From: a virus
Strand: one strand, 5' to 3'
DNA: 22,800 bases
Virus record (IMG/VR): IMGVR_UViG_3300024431_000556
Coordinates: 1 to 22,800 of that record
The notes under the pieces were generated by a model, which was not told where the DNA came from, searched no databases, and saw only the letters and a program-made list of their open reading frames with translations. The stretch's first letter is position 1; every line of letters starts with the position of its first letter. Positions 1 to 7,165 of the stretch are shown piece after piece. The position numbers were made by a program, and so were the translations under genes.

Positions 1-228
1 TTAACACGGTTTATTTACAACCGCTGCAACAATGGTTTGTGCGGCTGCCAAAGTTATCAACTCTTCAGGAAAGAAGCGTCTATTTAATGTGCCATAAATG
101 AGTATGTAATCTTGCAAACCTGTTCGATTGCTATTTTCTGTAACTATTTTTTTGATTGATATCTTTTCAAGAAATCCTTTACTCGCTGAGGATTTAATAT
201 AAACTATATCGCCTACTTCATGGGTCAT
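1..228 (-). CDS. Small hypothetical phage protein, possibly SH3-like
   Basis: This is a 75-residue protein of unknown function. It opens with a VGDIVYI segment and closes with a Leu-Asn-Arg-x-Phe-Phe-x-x-Glu-Glu-Leu stretch. That pattern of short beta strands around a GD turn is common in small phage proteins with SH3-like or KOW-like barrels, but the fold is inferred. The ATG is well supported by a strong AAGGAGG ribosome site a few bases upstream. The stop codon lies at the very left edge of the window, so the next gene cannot be seen. It is transcribed divergently from the sigma-like gene at 302, and the 73 bases between them must hold both promoters. Confidence 0.7.
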   Translation of the reverse strand: MTHEVGDIVYIKSSASKGFLEKISIKKIVTENSNRTGLQDYILIYGTLNRRFFPEELITLAAAQTIVAAVVNKPC

Positions 229-301
229 TTTGCCTCCTTGCTCTTCTAATATGTATCATTTACTACCCAGCTTCATACATACAGTAATATGTGGATGCAA
301 T

Positions 302-703
302 ATGAAAAATATTTGGATAGACTTAGCACGAGAAAGTAATCATAGAAAAACTGTCAATAGATGGTTGCGCACCGTCATCGTGGGCGGTCTTAGAGGCCAA
401 GCTAGAAAGGAAAACTTAAGGCTGGCCAAGGCCATGTATGCCATGGCAGAAGTTGTTTTCAATCGTTTTAAAGTGTTGTTAGCCAAAGACAGACACTATG
501 ATGAAGCTGATGTCATGCAAGAGTGTGTCTTGGCTCAAATAAAACGCCTAGACGGCGCAGAGATGAATGAAGATCCTTTTGGTTATTTTTATAGAATCGT
601 TAAAACCTGTCTTCAATCTTTACATGATACAAAAATTCAGACCAGTTCCAAAGATTATAATTTGATATTAAATAAATTTAAAGAAAAAATCAAAGAAATT
701 TAA
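302..703 (+). CDS. Putative gp55-like late sigma factor
   Basis: This 133-residue protein resembles the conserved core of T4 gp55, the sigma factor that directs host RNA polymerase to late phage promoters. The visible similarity is the order of blocks: a helix LAKAMYAMAEVVFNRF (41-56), then DVMQECVLAQIKRLD (70-84), then NEDPFGYFYRIVKTC (89-103). The last matches the sigma region 2 pattern of a Pro-x-x-Tyr/Phe helix. It is shorter than gp55 (185 residues), and I see no counterpart of gp55's C-terminal clamp-binding peptide. I chose the start at MKNIW because the same first residues open three genes of the capsid-paralog operon; a longer reading from 230 adds residues with no support. Its stop overlaps the stop of the convergent gene at 700. 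A generic sigma-70 region 2-like protein is the alternative. Confidence 0.55.
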   Translation: MKNIWIDLARESNHRKTVNRWLRTVIVGGLRGQARKENLRLAKAMYAMAEVVFNRFKVLLAKDRHYDEADVMQECVLAQIKRLDGAEMNEDPFGYFYRIVKTCLQSLHDTKIQTSSKDYNLILNKFKEKIKEI

Positions 704-1176
704 GCTGGTTGTGCTCGTCTGCTGTTTCTTCTTCTAATTGGATCTAGCAGGTAGTATTTAATAAAAAATCTTACCTCTGGATAATTCATAGACCGTCTCA
801 TTCTACATTCTAATCTCGTCAATGGACAAGAAACTGGCGAGAACATCAAATTTACTATAAGTGTTATTATAGGCACTGCTATATACCACGGTGCAATAAA
901 TGGCAGTACGAATATTGCTACCAAATCAATTGCCAAGATGATCATGTGGCTCGCAATAACCGCAAACAACATTGTTTTTTGTGTTCTGGTCGGCAACATC
1001 TCTTTAACATCATACAACTCTCTTAGCATTTGGAGACTAACTTTCAATGAATCATTGTCTGTGATTGACCCAACTTCTGAATCTAGGCGTAGCGTAATTT
1101 CCTTTGCTTGCTCCGGTGAAAGAAATTCATTGATAATCCCTTGGATAGTAGCGGCTTCATCTGTTGATGTGGGCAT
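700..1176 (-). CDS. Two-helix membrane protein of unknown function
   Basis: This 158-residue protein has a soluble N-terminal part (1-66), two closely spaced hydrophobic helices (about 69-91 and 95-112) joined by a short Pro/Trp turn, and then a CPLTRLE motif (117-123) followed by an Arg-rich tail. A Cys-Pro-Leu-Thr-x-Leu-Glu motif after a membrane helix occurs in small bacterial and phage inner-membrane proteins, but I cannot name the family. The positive-inside rule would put the basic tail in the cytoplasm. An AAGGA site lies 7 bases before the ATG. It is convergent with the sigma-like gene, the two stops sharing bases 700-703, and no terminator hairpin separates them. Roles in superinfection exclusion or lysis control are possible but untested. 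Confidence 0.7.
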   Translation of the reverse strand: MPTSTDEAATIQGIINEFLSPEQAKEITLRLDSEVGSITDNDSLKVSLQMLRELYDVKEMLPTRTQKTMLFAVIASHMIILAIDLVAIFVLPFIAPWYIAVPIITLIVNLMFSPVSCPLTRLECRMRRSMNYPEVRFFIKYYLLDPIRRRNSRRAQPA

Positions 1177-1313
1177 TCATAAATCCTTCTTGCAAATTCA
1201 TTAGTAATTTACACTTAGTTATTCTAATACATTTGACTTATATATGATAGAGAATTTAGGATTTTTTAAGCCTAAATTCATCTTTTTAAAACACAGATTA
1301 CTCATTCAAGGAT

Positions 1314-2015
1314 ATGAACAGATACATTTTATTCGCTATTTTAATCGGATTTCCCTCTTCAGCTTGCGCGGATATTAAAAATGCCATGCAAGCTGTTTGT
1401 CGTGTTACGGTCACTTACAAACAGCCGTCAAAGAGTGATTCTAAAGTAAAAGTCACCAAATACACAATAGGAAGTGGTGTTATTTACCGAGAAGATGAGA
1501 AGAATTTTTGGATTTTAACAGCCGGGCATGTAGTTTCTAAAAAAGATATTGAAAAAATTGAAGTTGCATTTTTTACAAAGGGATTTAGAACCACACGATT
1601 TAAGGTTAAACGAATCTGGGTAAATTATACAAGTCAGGCACCAAATGATTTAGCCGTTCTTGCCTTAGAAAAAGCCAGTCTTTCACGATGGCATATGCCA
1701 AAACTTGTGCCTGTTGCTCCACGCACACGACAATTAAAAAAATTCCAAACCATCCTTACTACCGGCTGTCCACAGGGTGGTTGGCCAACCACCTTTATGG
1801 GGCACATTAAGAATGTTTCAGACACTACATTTGATTTAGTGCCTTGCCCGCACAAAGGACGATCCGGCTCGGCTGTATTTGATGAAGATGGAAAAGAAAT
1901 TATAGGAATCGTTATTTGGTGGAGAGACAGAAATGGAAGTAAGTTTGGAACTGCTGTTTCTATTGAGGGAATTTATCGCTACACAGGTTGGGGAAAATCG
2001 AAGAGACAAGAATAA
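1314..2015 (+). CDS. Exported trypsin-like serine protease
   Basis: This is a 233-residue chymotrypsin-fold (S1-type) serine protease with an N-terminal signal peptide (hydrophobic residues 4-14, likely cleaved near SACA-D at 16-20). The catalytic triad is readable: His72 in LTAGHV, Asp112 in NDLAVL, and Ser184 in GRSGSA. A WWRDRNG segment and a C-terminal beta strand complete the fold. No PDZ domain follows, so it is a bare protease domain rather than a full HtrA. Export to the periplasm or outside is predicted. The AAGG element lies unusually close to the ATG, but the signal peptide begins exactly there, which supports this start. It is followed after 8 bases by the CAP lipoprotein gene, so the two are probably co-transcribed. 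Substrates are unknown. Confidence 0.85.
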   Translation: MNRYILFAILIGFPSSACADIKNAMQAVCRVTVTYKQPSKSDSKVKVTKYTIGSGVIYREDEKNFWILTAGHVVSKKDIEKIEVAFFTKGFRTTRFKVKRIWVNYTSQAPNDLAVLALEKASLSRWHMPKLVPVAPRTRQLKKFQTILTTGCPQGGWPTTFMGHIKNVSDTTFDLVPCPHKGRSGSAVFDEDGKEIIGIVIWWRDRNGSKFGTAVSIEGIYRYTGWGKSKRQE

Positions 2016-2023
2016 ATATCTCT

Positions 2024-2512
2024 ATGAAAAAGATATTTGTTTTATTGGTAATTTTGGGAATGATGGGCCTCGGCAGCTTCACGGGTTGTCGTAGATATAA
2101 TTTACCGCCAACGAATAATGGTGGCTCATTAAAACCAAGCGAACATAGTTTATTAAATGAAATAAATGCTTATAGATCACGAAAAGGTAGAAGTGCCGTT
2201 CATACAAATGAAACACTTTCAAATGCCGCTCAAAATCATGCAAATTATATGGCCCGCACGGGCAATTTTAGTCACCGTGGCGAAGGACGAAGCACCCCAG
2301 CTATGAGAGCATCAAAGCAGGGATATAAATGGACTGCCATTGCAGAAAATATAGCATATGGGCAGACCAGCGTACCCGAAGTGGTAAGGACGTGGGCAAA
2401 TTCCTGGGGACATAATAAGAATATGTTAGGCGATTTTCAACATATAGGTATTGGTATTGCCACCGACAATAGAGGCAGGATATACTGGGTTAATATGTTT
2501 GGAAATCAGTAA
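2024..2512 (+). CDS. CAP/SCP-domain lipoprotein
   Basis: This protein has a lipoprotein-type signal (MKKIFVLL core; candidate lipobox FTGC with Cys22, where Phe at -3 is atypical) and a complete bacterial CAP (SCP/PR-1, YkwD-like) domain. Family landmarks are LLNEINAYRS near the start, NAAQNHANYMARTGNFSHRG with the conserved His, AENIAYG, W..S.GH..NML, and the final IGIGIA...YWVNMFG strand. CAP proteins are secreted; bacterial members bind lipids or cell-wall components and some are toxins or peptidases, so the biochemical role stays open. I start at 2024, where the signal peptide begins; a longer in-frame reading from 1988 overlaps the protease gene. Being coupled to an exported protease suggests one envelope-directed unit. 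A CAP protein in a T4-like phage is unusual. Confidence 0.82.
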   Translation: MKKIFVLLVILGMMGLGSFTGCRRYNLPPTNNGGSLKPSEHSLLNEINAYRSRKGRSAVHTNETLSNAAQNHANYMARTGNFSHRGEGRSTPAMRASKQGYKWTAIAENIAYGQTSVPEVVRTWANSWGHNKNMLGDFQHIGIGIATDNRGRIYWVNMFGNQ

Positions 2513-2519
2513 TTCTTAT

Positions 2520-3107
2520 TTAAGGAAGCTTTGAACAAGCCTCTCGAAGCTGTTCATAAACTGGCTCGCGTTCCTCAAGACGATAAATCATAAAAGGCGG
2601 GATATAGCTCGCAAGACACTTTAAAAAATTATAAGTCCCCTTTTCTGTAAATAGAATTTTGCCAGTGTCTCGCTCTTTTTTGATTTCACATGGCATATCC
2701 ACCTCATCAAAGAAGCGAGCGATAATTCTGTTGCCGCTCATCCCAAATGACGTTGTGCGAAGACAGACCTTCTTCTTGGTTACAAAGAAACCTTTGTCTA
2801 AAAACCAGACCGCCAATGCCAGAGGATTAAGGTGATTCAAACTATCCATTGTAAGCTTTTTTTGAAAATTATTATATAAATCAGTCCACATCACGTCAGT
2901 TCGTGACCGCCACTTCCTTTTGCCCCTTTCTGCAAAAGTAGGGCTGTTGCGCGAGTATTCTTGCAACATTGCCGCCTTGAAGTTGAGCCATCTGGGATTT
3001 TCTGTATCTGGCATAGTTAAAAAATAATTAACGCCCAGTTTAGGTTTAGATAAATAAGATTTTCCCAGCAATGTGCCCATTACTAACTGTATTTGATCAT
3101 TTTCCAT
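2520..3107 (-). CDS. LAGLIDADG homing endonuclease relative, catalytic acids replaced
   Basis: This is a free-standing LAGLIDADG-type protein. The two signature helices are visible as LVMGTLLGKS near the N-terminus and LALAVWFLDKG in the middle, each followed by the expected beta strands (YLSKPKLGVNYFL; FFVTKKKVCLRTTSF). In active members each helix ends in an acidic residue that binds the metal (LLGDG, FMDDG). Here both positions are Lys, so cleavage is probably lost while DNA binding may remain. I chose ATG 3107, just before the first signature helix; a TTG start at 3176 would add 23 residues but has no ribosome site. It converges on the CAP lipoprotein gene with a 7-base gap. It interrupts no gene and is not an intein. 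Confidence 0.75.
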   Translation of the reverse strand: MENDQIQLVMGTLLGKSYLSKPKLGVNYFLTMPDTENPRWLNFKAAMLQEYSRNSPTFAERGKRKWRSRTDVMWTDLYNNFQKKLTMDSLNHLNPLALAVWFLDKGFFVTKKKVCLRTTSFGMSGNRIIARFFDEVDMPCEIKKERDTGKILFTEKGTYNFLKCLASYIPPFMIYRLEEREPVYEQLREACSKLP

Positions 3108-3197
3108 GCCTGTATATATATGGGCTAAAAGTATTTTAATTTGATAGTCCAATGAATATCTACACTTAGAAGACAAATTTAAATTCGAGGTGATATA

Positions 3198-3527
3198 ATG
3201 GGTGCAACTTCAGTAACAGGTGTAGGTCCAGGTAGTGCAGATGGCCTTAATAAAGGCTCTGAGCATATGACGTTGGGCGTGGGCAATTTAATTGGCCCGA
3301 AAGTAGTTGTTTCCGGTACATCCACGTTAGTAGCAGGCGCAAAAGTCGTTAATTATGGAACCCTTGGTGGTGCCATAGCCGATTATGTGCTGTTTTTGTT
3401 TGACGCCACCGATGGTGGCGCAACAACCGTTCCTAGTTATTCAGCCTTTGATCTTCAAGGGTTTACTATTGCTGGGGAAGGAACTGACGTGATTAACTGG
3501 ATGGTCGTTAAAATCGGCCATGAATAA
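3198..3527 (+). CDS. Small beta-rich, Gly-rich protein, possible virion decoration protein
   Basis: This 109-residue protein is rich in Gly, Val, Thr and Ala, has no Cys, signal peptide or membrane segment, and reads as successive beta strands (KVVVSGTSTLVAG, AIADYVLFLFDA, TDVINWMVVKIG). Size, composition and a beta-rich pattern resemble small head decoration or head-fibre proteins of marine T4-like phages, but I cannot confirm homology. It is monocistronic: a strong GAGGTGAT site precedes the ATG and a perfect 15-bp-stem terminator follows the stop within 30 bases, which fits high expression. Its codons look richer in G and C than those of neighbouring genes, as also seen in the capsid gene. 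A tail or whisker component is an alternative. Confidence 0.6.
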   Translation: MGATSVTGVGPGSADGLNKGSEHMTLGVGNLIGPKVVVSGTSTLVAGAKVVNYGTLGGAIADYVLFLFDATDGGATTVPSYSAFDLQGFTIAGEGTDVINWMVVKIGHE

Positions 3528-3555
3528 TTAAGAAATCTCCTTTCTAATTAACGCA

Positions 3556-3600
3556 AACATGCCTCGAAAAACTCGTTGCTTTTCGAGGCATGTTATTTTT
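3556..3600. terminator. Rho-independent terminator, bidirectional
   Basis: A perfect 15-bp stem (3556-3570 with 3580-3594, core GCCTCGAAAA) closes a 9-base loop and is followed on the plus strand by a T-rich run. It ends the 109-aa gene. The A-rich side could also stop transcription of the minus-strand gene ending at 3600. Confidence 0.9.
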
Positions 3601-3920
3601 TAAAATCTTTTGCGAGGCAGCCATCTGTCGCCATATCTGCCTTGTTTCAATAAATTAGAATGAACGCGCTTACGAACGTCATATGGAGACGGGTCTATAA
3701 TATCAGTTCTGCCATTATCTCCAGCCTGTTGCCTTGAATTTCTGATGCGAAACTTCAGTTGTTCTAAATCATCAGTTGGTTCAATGCCGTGCCACTTCGC
3801 CAATAGAAGAAGTTGTTGAGGCGACATATCATCCACTGACACTCCATCAAGTTCTTCTATTTTTGGTGGAAGTGTGGCTAATAAAGCTTCATCTTGTTTT
3901 AACCAATCATTAAACTTCAT
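3600..3920 (-). CDS. Hypothetical protein coupled to the SWIM-like gene
   Basis: This is a 106-residue soluble protein with no domain I recognise. It is mainly helical at the N-terminus (MKFNDWLKQDEALLATLP, then SPQQLLLLAKWHG) and ends in a strongly basic tail (KRVHSNLLKQGRYGDRW, RKRF). The start at 3920 is chosen because its ATG overlaps the TGA of the upstream gene as ATGA, the usual sign of translational coupling; a longer reading from 3974 would bury 54 bases in that gene. Coupling and the nearby head genes make a virion or assembly role plausible, but nothing in the sequence proves it. The stop abuts the bidirectional terminator. Confidence 0.7.
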   Translation of the reverse strand: MKFNDWLKQDEALLATLPPKIEELDGVSVDDMSPQQLLLLAKWHGIEPTDDLEQLKFRIRNSRQQAGDNGRTDIIDPSPYDVRKRVHSNLLKQGRYGDRWLPRKRF

Positions 3921-4447
3921 TGTATGATCCCCGCTTCGGATAAAACACGCATCAATTTTATCAAATGTTTGCACATTCCAGGCATTTCCCTGGGATTTGC
4001 AGAACCTGGATTATGAAGAGCTTGATAAGGAACTCGCACGCGCCCGTACAATGAGCCATCTGTGTGATCAAAATAATTAAACCGCCAGTAGAAATCATTG
4101 CAATTACAGCGAAGCAAAACATCATTTTCTTCAAATGAAAGCTGTTCTAGCAGATGTTCTCGACCAGCATTATCGCGTAAAGGAACAAGCCCTTCAATAT
4201 CATTATCAGGATGATATCGGACATTTTTAAATAATACGGATGGGTTGTATTCCTTGCCATTGGTAATATTGTGGGCTAAACCTTTTACATATAATGTTTT
4301 AACACCTAAATATGGTGTCCAATTCAATTTGTCAATGCGAACTTCATCTATCGCGTGCTGCCGTTTTCGCGTGCGCGGAAAGGCGTCTATAGCTGAATTG
4401 TGTAAAGTATTCAGCGAAGTCTCATTGAGGTATTGGCGGAAATCCAT
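3917..4447 (-). CDS. SWIM-like zinc-finger phage protein
   Basis: This 176-residue protein carries a CxC...CxH arrangement in its C-terminal half: Cys114 and Cys116 in LLRCNCNDF, then Cys159 and His161 in PGMCKHL. Between them lie an aromatic FYWRFNYFD segment and Pro/Asn-rich loops. This matches the SWIM-type zinc-binding pattern, and phage proteins with the same RCxC...PGxCKHL layout recur in marine T4-like genomes, usually without assigned function. The N-terminal half begins MDFRQYLNE, a short helical start. A good AAGGAG site sits 9 bases before the ATG. It heads a two-gene operon and is divergent, with a 28-base gap, from the plus-strand island. Whether it binds DNA, protein or only zinc is not decided by sequence. 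Confidence 0.72.
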   Translation of the reverse strand: MDFRQYLNETSLNTLHNSAIDAFPRTRKRQHAIDEVRIDKLNWTPYLGVKTLYVKGLAHNITNGKEYNPSVLFKNVRYHPDNDIEGLVPLRDNAGREHLLEQLSFEENDVLLRCNCNDFYWRFNYFDHTDGSLYGRVRVPYQALHNPGSANPREMPGMCKHLIKLMRVLSEAGIIQ

Positions 4448-4475
4448 TATAATTGTCTCCTTACTTATTTATCCT

Positions 4476-4742
4476 ATGAGCAATAAAAAAAAATTTGAAT
4501 GGAGGCATCGTAATTTGCCTGGTGGCAAAAAAGAAAATGCACTATTCATTGATAATGAAATATTTGAATGGTCTGTTGATTTCGAGTCCCTTTCGCGGGT
4601 AATGGCAACGGGCGATGAATTTCTAATTAAAGCAACCAAAAAAGACATTGAAGCACACTTTCTTGATAGCCTTTCTGAATTTATCGGCAGAAAGATTTCA
4701 CAGCAAGATATAAACAAAGCTGAAAAAACAGGTTGGATTTAA
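4476..4742 (+). CDS. Conserved small phage protein, function unknown
   Basis: This 88-residue protein begins MSNKKKFEWRHR and has a LIKATKKDIEAHFLDSLSEF core followed by IGRKISQQDINKAEKTGWI. Small proteins with this FEWS...HFLxSxSEFIGRK...TGWI layout recur in T4-like phages of aquatic bacteria, to my recollection without a function. The start at 4476 is the only in-frame ATG that avoids reading back through the divergent SWIM gene. It has no clear ribosome site, since the preceding bases are TATTTATCCT. The next gene starts 1 base after its stop, so the pair is probably one transcript. It opens the plus-strand block that carries the metabolic island. Confidence 0.72.
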   Translation: MSNKKKFEWRHRNLPGGKKENALFIDNEIFEWSVDFESLSRVMATGDEFLIKATKKDIEAHFLDSLSEFIGRKISQQDINKAEKTGWI

Positions 4743-4743
4743 A

Positions 4744-5109
4744 ATGACTAAGAACTGGCCTAATCTTGATCCTCCCAATTGCATACGGGGTTGGATGCCA
4801 GAAATTGAGGAAATAAGCACGGTGCCTGAAATTGACGAAATTAGCATTTGGTCTGATCCTGGCACCAGGGTTCGTTTTGCGCGACCTCATGCTGGCTTTC
4901 AATGTGATGTTGATTTTGCAGCCAAGCATTTAGAATCTAATTCTATTTATATTATTGAGAAAATAGACGTTCATAACTGTCACTCCAACCTATACTTGGA
5001 AGGGTTGCCTGGATGCTTTAACAGTTGTCATTTTGATAATGTTGATCCTGTTGATCACGAAGCGTTGAAACTAAACCAAGAAATATGGAATAGAATGAGA
5101 GGTTGGTAG
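4744..5109 (+). CDS. Hypothetical protein
   Basis: This 121-residue acidic protein is not recognised. Its middle (GTRVRFARPHAGFQCDVDFA, then NSIYIIEKIDVHNCHSNLYL) looks like a small beta barrel, and it ends with a helix (LKLNQEIWNRMRGW). Three Cys residues lie at the end of the strand region but form no clear metal site. It sits between the 88-aa gene (1-base gap) and the lysine aminotransferase gene (1-base gap), so it is surely part of the same operon. The AGAGG ribosome site for the aminotransferase lies inside its last codons, which suggests translational coupling. Confidence 0.7.
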   Translation: MTKNWPNLDPPNCIRGWMPEIEEISTVPEIDEISIWSDPGTRVRFARPHAGFQCDVDFAAKHLESNSIYIIEKIDVHNCHSNLYLEGLPGCFNSCHFDNVDPVDHEALKLNQEIWNRMRGW

Positions 5110-5110
5110 A

Positions 5111-6352
5111 ATGAACAAAGTAATTTCAGTTTTGGACAAACACATACTGGTTGATGGTTTTCACGTCGTAGCAGACTTAGAAAAGTCAAAGGGCAGTTGG
5201 GTGGTGGATGCAGAAACAGGTAAGAAATACCTGGATTGTTACAGTCAGTTTGCATCGCAGGCTTTAGGGTGGAACTGCCCTGCACTTAAAGAACGTATGG
5301 CTGGAGTTTCTAGTGTTCATAAACTCGCAAATTCAGATATGTATTCGCAGCAATATGCCGCCTTTGTAGAAGAGTTTGCCAGTATTACGCCTGATTTTGA
5401 GCATTATTTCTTCATTGAGGGCGGTGCCTTGGGAGTTGAAAATGCTTTAAAAGCTGCATTTGATTGGAAGATCCAGAAGTTGCAGAATGAACATAAACAA
5501 TTCGTCTATGATACGGAAGTCGAATTGGATGTCATTCATCTTTATGGAGCTTTTCATGGTCGTACCGGATATACACTATCATTAACCAATACCGGGGCGT
5601 TAAAAACAAAATGGTTCCCCAAATTTAATTGGACTCGAATAGGTAACCCTGCAATACGATATGAAAGGTTTCATCATATTGAGCATAGGAGTATACAAGA
5701 TGCGGAAAAAGCCCTTGAGAAAGGTAATGTTGCCGCCATCATTTTAGAACCCATTCAAGGAGAAGGCGGTGATAACCATTTTAGAATTGAGTATTTTAAA
5801 AAGTTAAGAGAATTAGCTGATCAATATGAGGCAATGCTTATTTTAGATGAAGTTCAAACTGGCGTGGGCATGACAGGTCGTATGTGGTGTTATGAGCATT
5901 TTGACATCGTGCCAGATATTTTATGTTTTGGAAAGAAATCTCAAGTCTGTGGCTTTGCAGCCACAAATCGTATTGATGATATAGAAGATAATGTATTCAA
6001 TGTTAGTGGCCGCATTAACTCAACTTGGGGCGGTAATTTTATTGATATGATTCGTGCCACTCATATTTTCCAGATAATTAAAGAACAAAATTTAGTTGCA
6101 AATGCTGGTGAGGTAGGTACTTACTTTCTTGAGCAACTGAGGGAATTGGGCCTTGAGAATGCACGCGGGCGAGGGTTAATGCTTGCATTTGATTTGAAAT
6201 CTGAGCAAATACGGGATGAAGTGATGACAAGGCTGAGCGAAAACATGCTAGCACTTAAATGCGGGTCAAGAAGTATTAGATTTCGTCCTCACCTTACTTT
6301 CTCTAAAGAAGATGTGGATACTGCTATAAGTTATATAAAAAAATCAATTTAA
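5111..6352 (+). CDS. lat: L-lysine 6-aminotransferase (class III, PLP-dependent)
   Basis: This is a full-length 413-residue class III aminotransferase. Lat (EC 2.6.1.36) moves the epsilon-amino group of lysine to 2-oxoglutarate, giving glutamate and 2-aminoadipate semialdehyde, which cyclises to piperideine-6-carboxylate. Lat-specific blocks are visible: FFIEGGALGVENALKAAFDW (100-119), HGRTGYTLSLTNT with Arg151, LEPIQGEGGD with Glu213, LDEVQTGVGMTGR with PLP-binding Asp246, FGKKSQVCG with the Schiff-base Lys at 275 or 276, and RINSTWGGN (301-309). Related enzymes such as GABA or ornithine aminotransferase lack the GKKxQVCG and NSTWGGN signatures, so Lat is the better call. It is in the operon with two small upstream genes and precedes the aldolase unit by 66 bases. 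No Lat partner dehydrogenase is in view. Confidence 0.87.
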   Translation: MNKVISVLDKHILVDGFHVVADLEKSKGSWVVDAETGKKYLDCYSQFASQALGWNCPALKERMAGVSSVHKLANSDMYSQQYAAFVEEFASITPDFEHYFFIEGGALGVENALKAAFDWKIQKLQNEHKQFVYDTEVELDVIHLYGAFHGRTGYTLSLTNTGALKTKWFPKFNWTRIGNPAIRYERFHHIEHRSIQDAEKALEKGNVAAIILEPIQGEGGDNHFRIEYFKKLRELADQYEAMLILDEVQTGVGMTGRMWCYEHFDIVPDILCFGKKSQVCGFAATNRIDDIEDNVFNVSGRINSTWGGNFIDMIRATHIFQIIKEQNLVANAGEVGTYFLEQLRELGLENARGRGLMLAFDLKSEQIRDEVMTRLSENMLALKCGSRSIRFRPHLTFSKEDVDTAISYIKKSI

Positions 6353-6418
6353 TTTTGAACCTTTAATAAATTTCAGTGTCTTTCTAATTTAAGATATACT
6401 TTTTATAAGGAATATAAT

Positions 6419-7165
6419 ATGAATGATAAATCTGAATTTGAATTAGACGATAGAGAAGCTGGACTTGAATGGGAACCATTTGGACGTGATATCATAAAGA
6501 GAGCAAAGGAGAATGCAACAACTCCAGCGGGCTGGAAGAAAGAAGGTTGGGTCAAAAATACAGCAGCAAGAGAAATAGCAAGAGATGCACCTGGCAAAGA
6601 GTCGGTGATAGCTGGTGGGGAAGTGTCTGATACACGGAAACCTAAACTTAATGTTCAAGAAGTAAGAGACTGGATTGGGCAAGAGAAATATATCGAAGAT
6701 AAAATGAAACCTATTTTAGACAAAATGTCCAAACTTTCAACTCAAGGAAAAACAGAAGTATTAGATGTAGTTAAGAAATATTGTGGAATCCCCTTCTGGG
6801 AGAAGGCAGGTAATGAAGCAAAGAAAATAGACACCCCAAATGATCCGAAGCACTGGTGCAAGATGCCTGACCTGCAGGCAATGAAGCAGAATTCCTTTGC
6901 TGATAACAGCTTTGAACCGACTGAGCATATTTTGACTTTGGCTGGGTTAAATGAAGAGGAACAATCGTCATACACTCTTACAAAAGCATTGGTTCTTTGT
7001 TATGTAAATGTAGGTGAATTACCAACGTCTAAAATCACGGCTAAATTGGACGAAATAAAAAAAGGTTGGGGAAAAACTTTAATGAAGTCTTTGCCAATAA
7101 CTCACCCGGTAATTTTTATTCCTATAAACGATGATAATACAAGGATAGAAATATTAAATTTATGA
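6419..7165 (+). CDS. Hypothetical protein between lat and the aldolase gene
   Basis: This 248-residue soluble protein has no domain I recognise. The first 75 residues are charged and rich in Lys, Glu and Arg (FELDDREAGLEWEPFGRDI; GWKKEGWVKNTAAREIA) and probably flexible. A helical middle (IGQEKYIEDKMKPILDKMSK) leads to an alpha/beta C-terminal half with YTLTKALVLCYVNVGELPTS and a final HPVIFIPINDD strand. There is no signal peptide and no metal motif. A good AAGGA site precedes the ATG. Its TGA overlaps the aldolase ATG as ATGA, so the two products are made together and may act together. A 66-base gap with an AT-rich stretch separates it from lat and could hold a promoter. Confidence 0.72.
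   Translation: MNDKSEFELDDREAGLEWEPFGRDIIKRAKENATTPAGWKKEGWVKNTAAREIARDAPGKESVIAGGEVSDTRKPKLNVQEVRDWIGQEKYIEDKMKPILDKMSKLSTQGKTEVLDVVKKYCGIPFWEKAGNEAKKIDTPNDPKHWCKMPDLQAMKQNSFADNSFEPTEHILTLAGLNEEEQSSYTLTKALVLCYVNVGELPTSKITAKLDEIKKGWGKTLMKSLPITHPVIFIPINDDNTRIEILNL

Noticed and set aside
938-1204. Plus-strand open frame over the membrane protein gene
   Set aside because: It is the mirror of the gene at 700-1176, with no ribosome site and no family features.
1314-2512. Protease-based defence system
   Set aside because: Trypsin-like effectors of defence systems are cytoplasmic and come with sensor ATPases or caspase-like partners; this protein has a signal peptide and no such neighbour.
2520-3107. 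Intein or intron endonuclease
   Set aside because: No host gene is split around it and no splice motifs are seen; it is free-standing.
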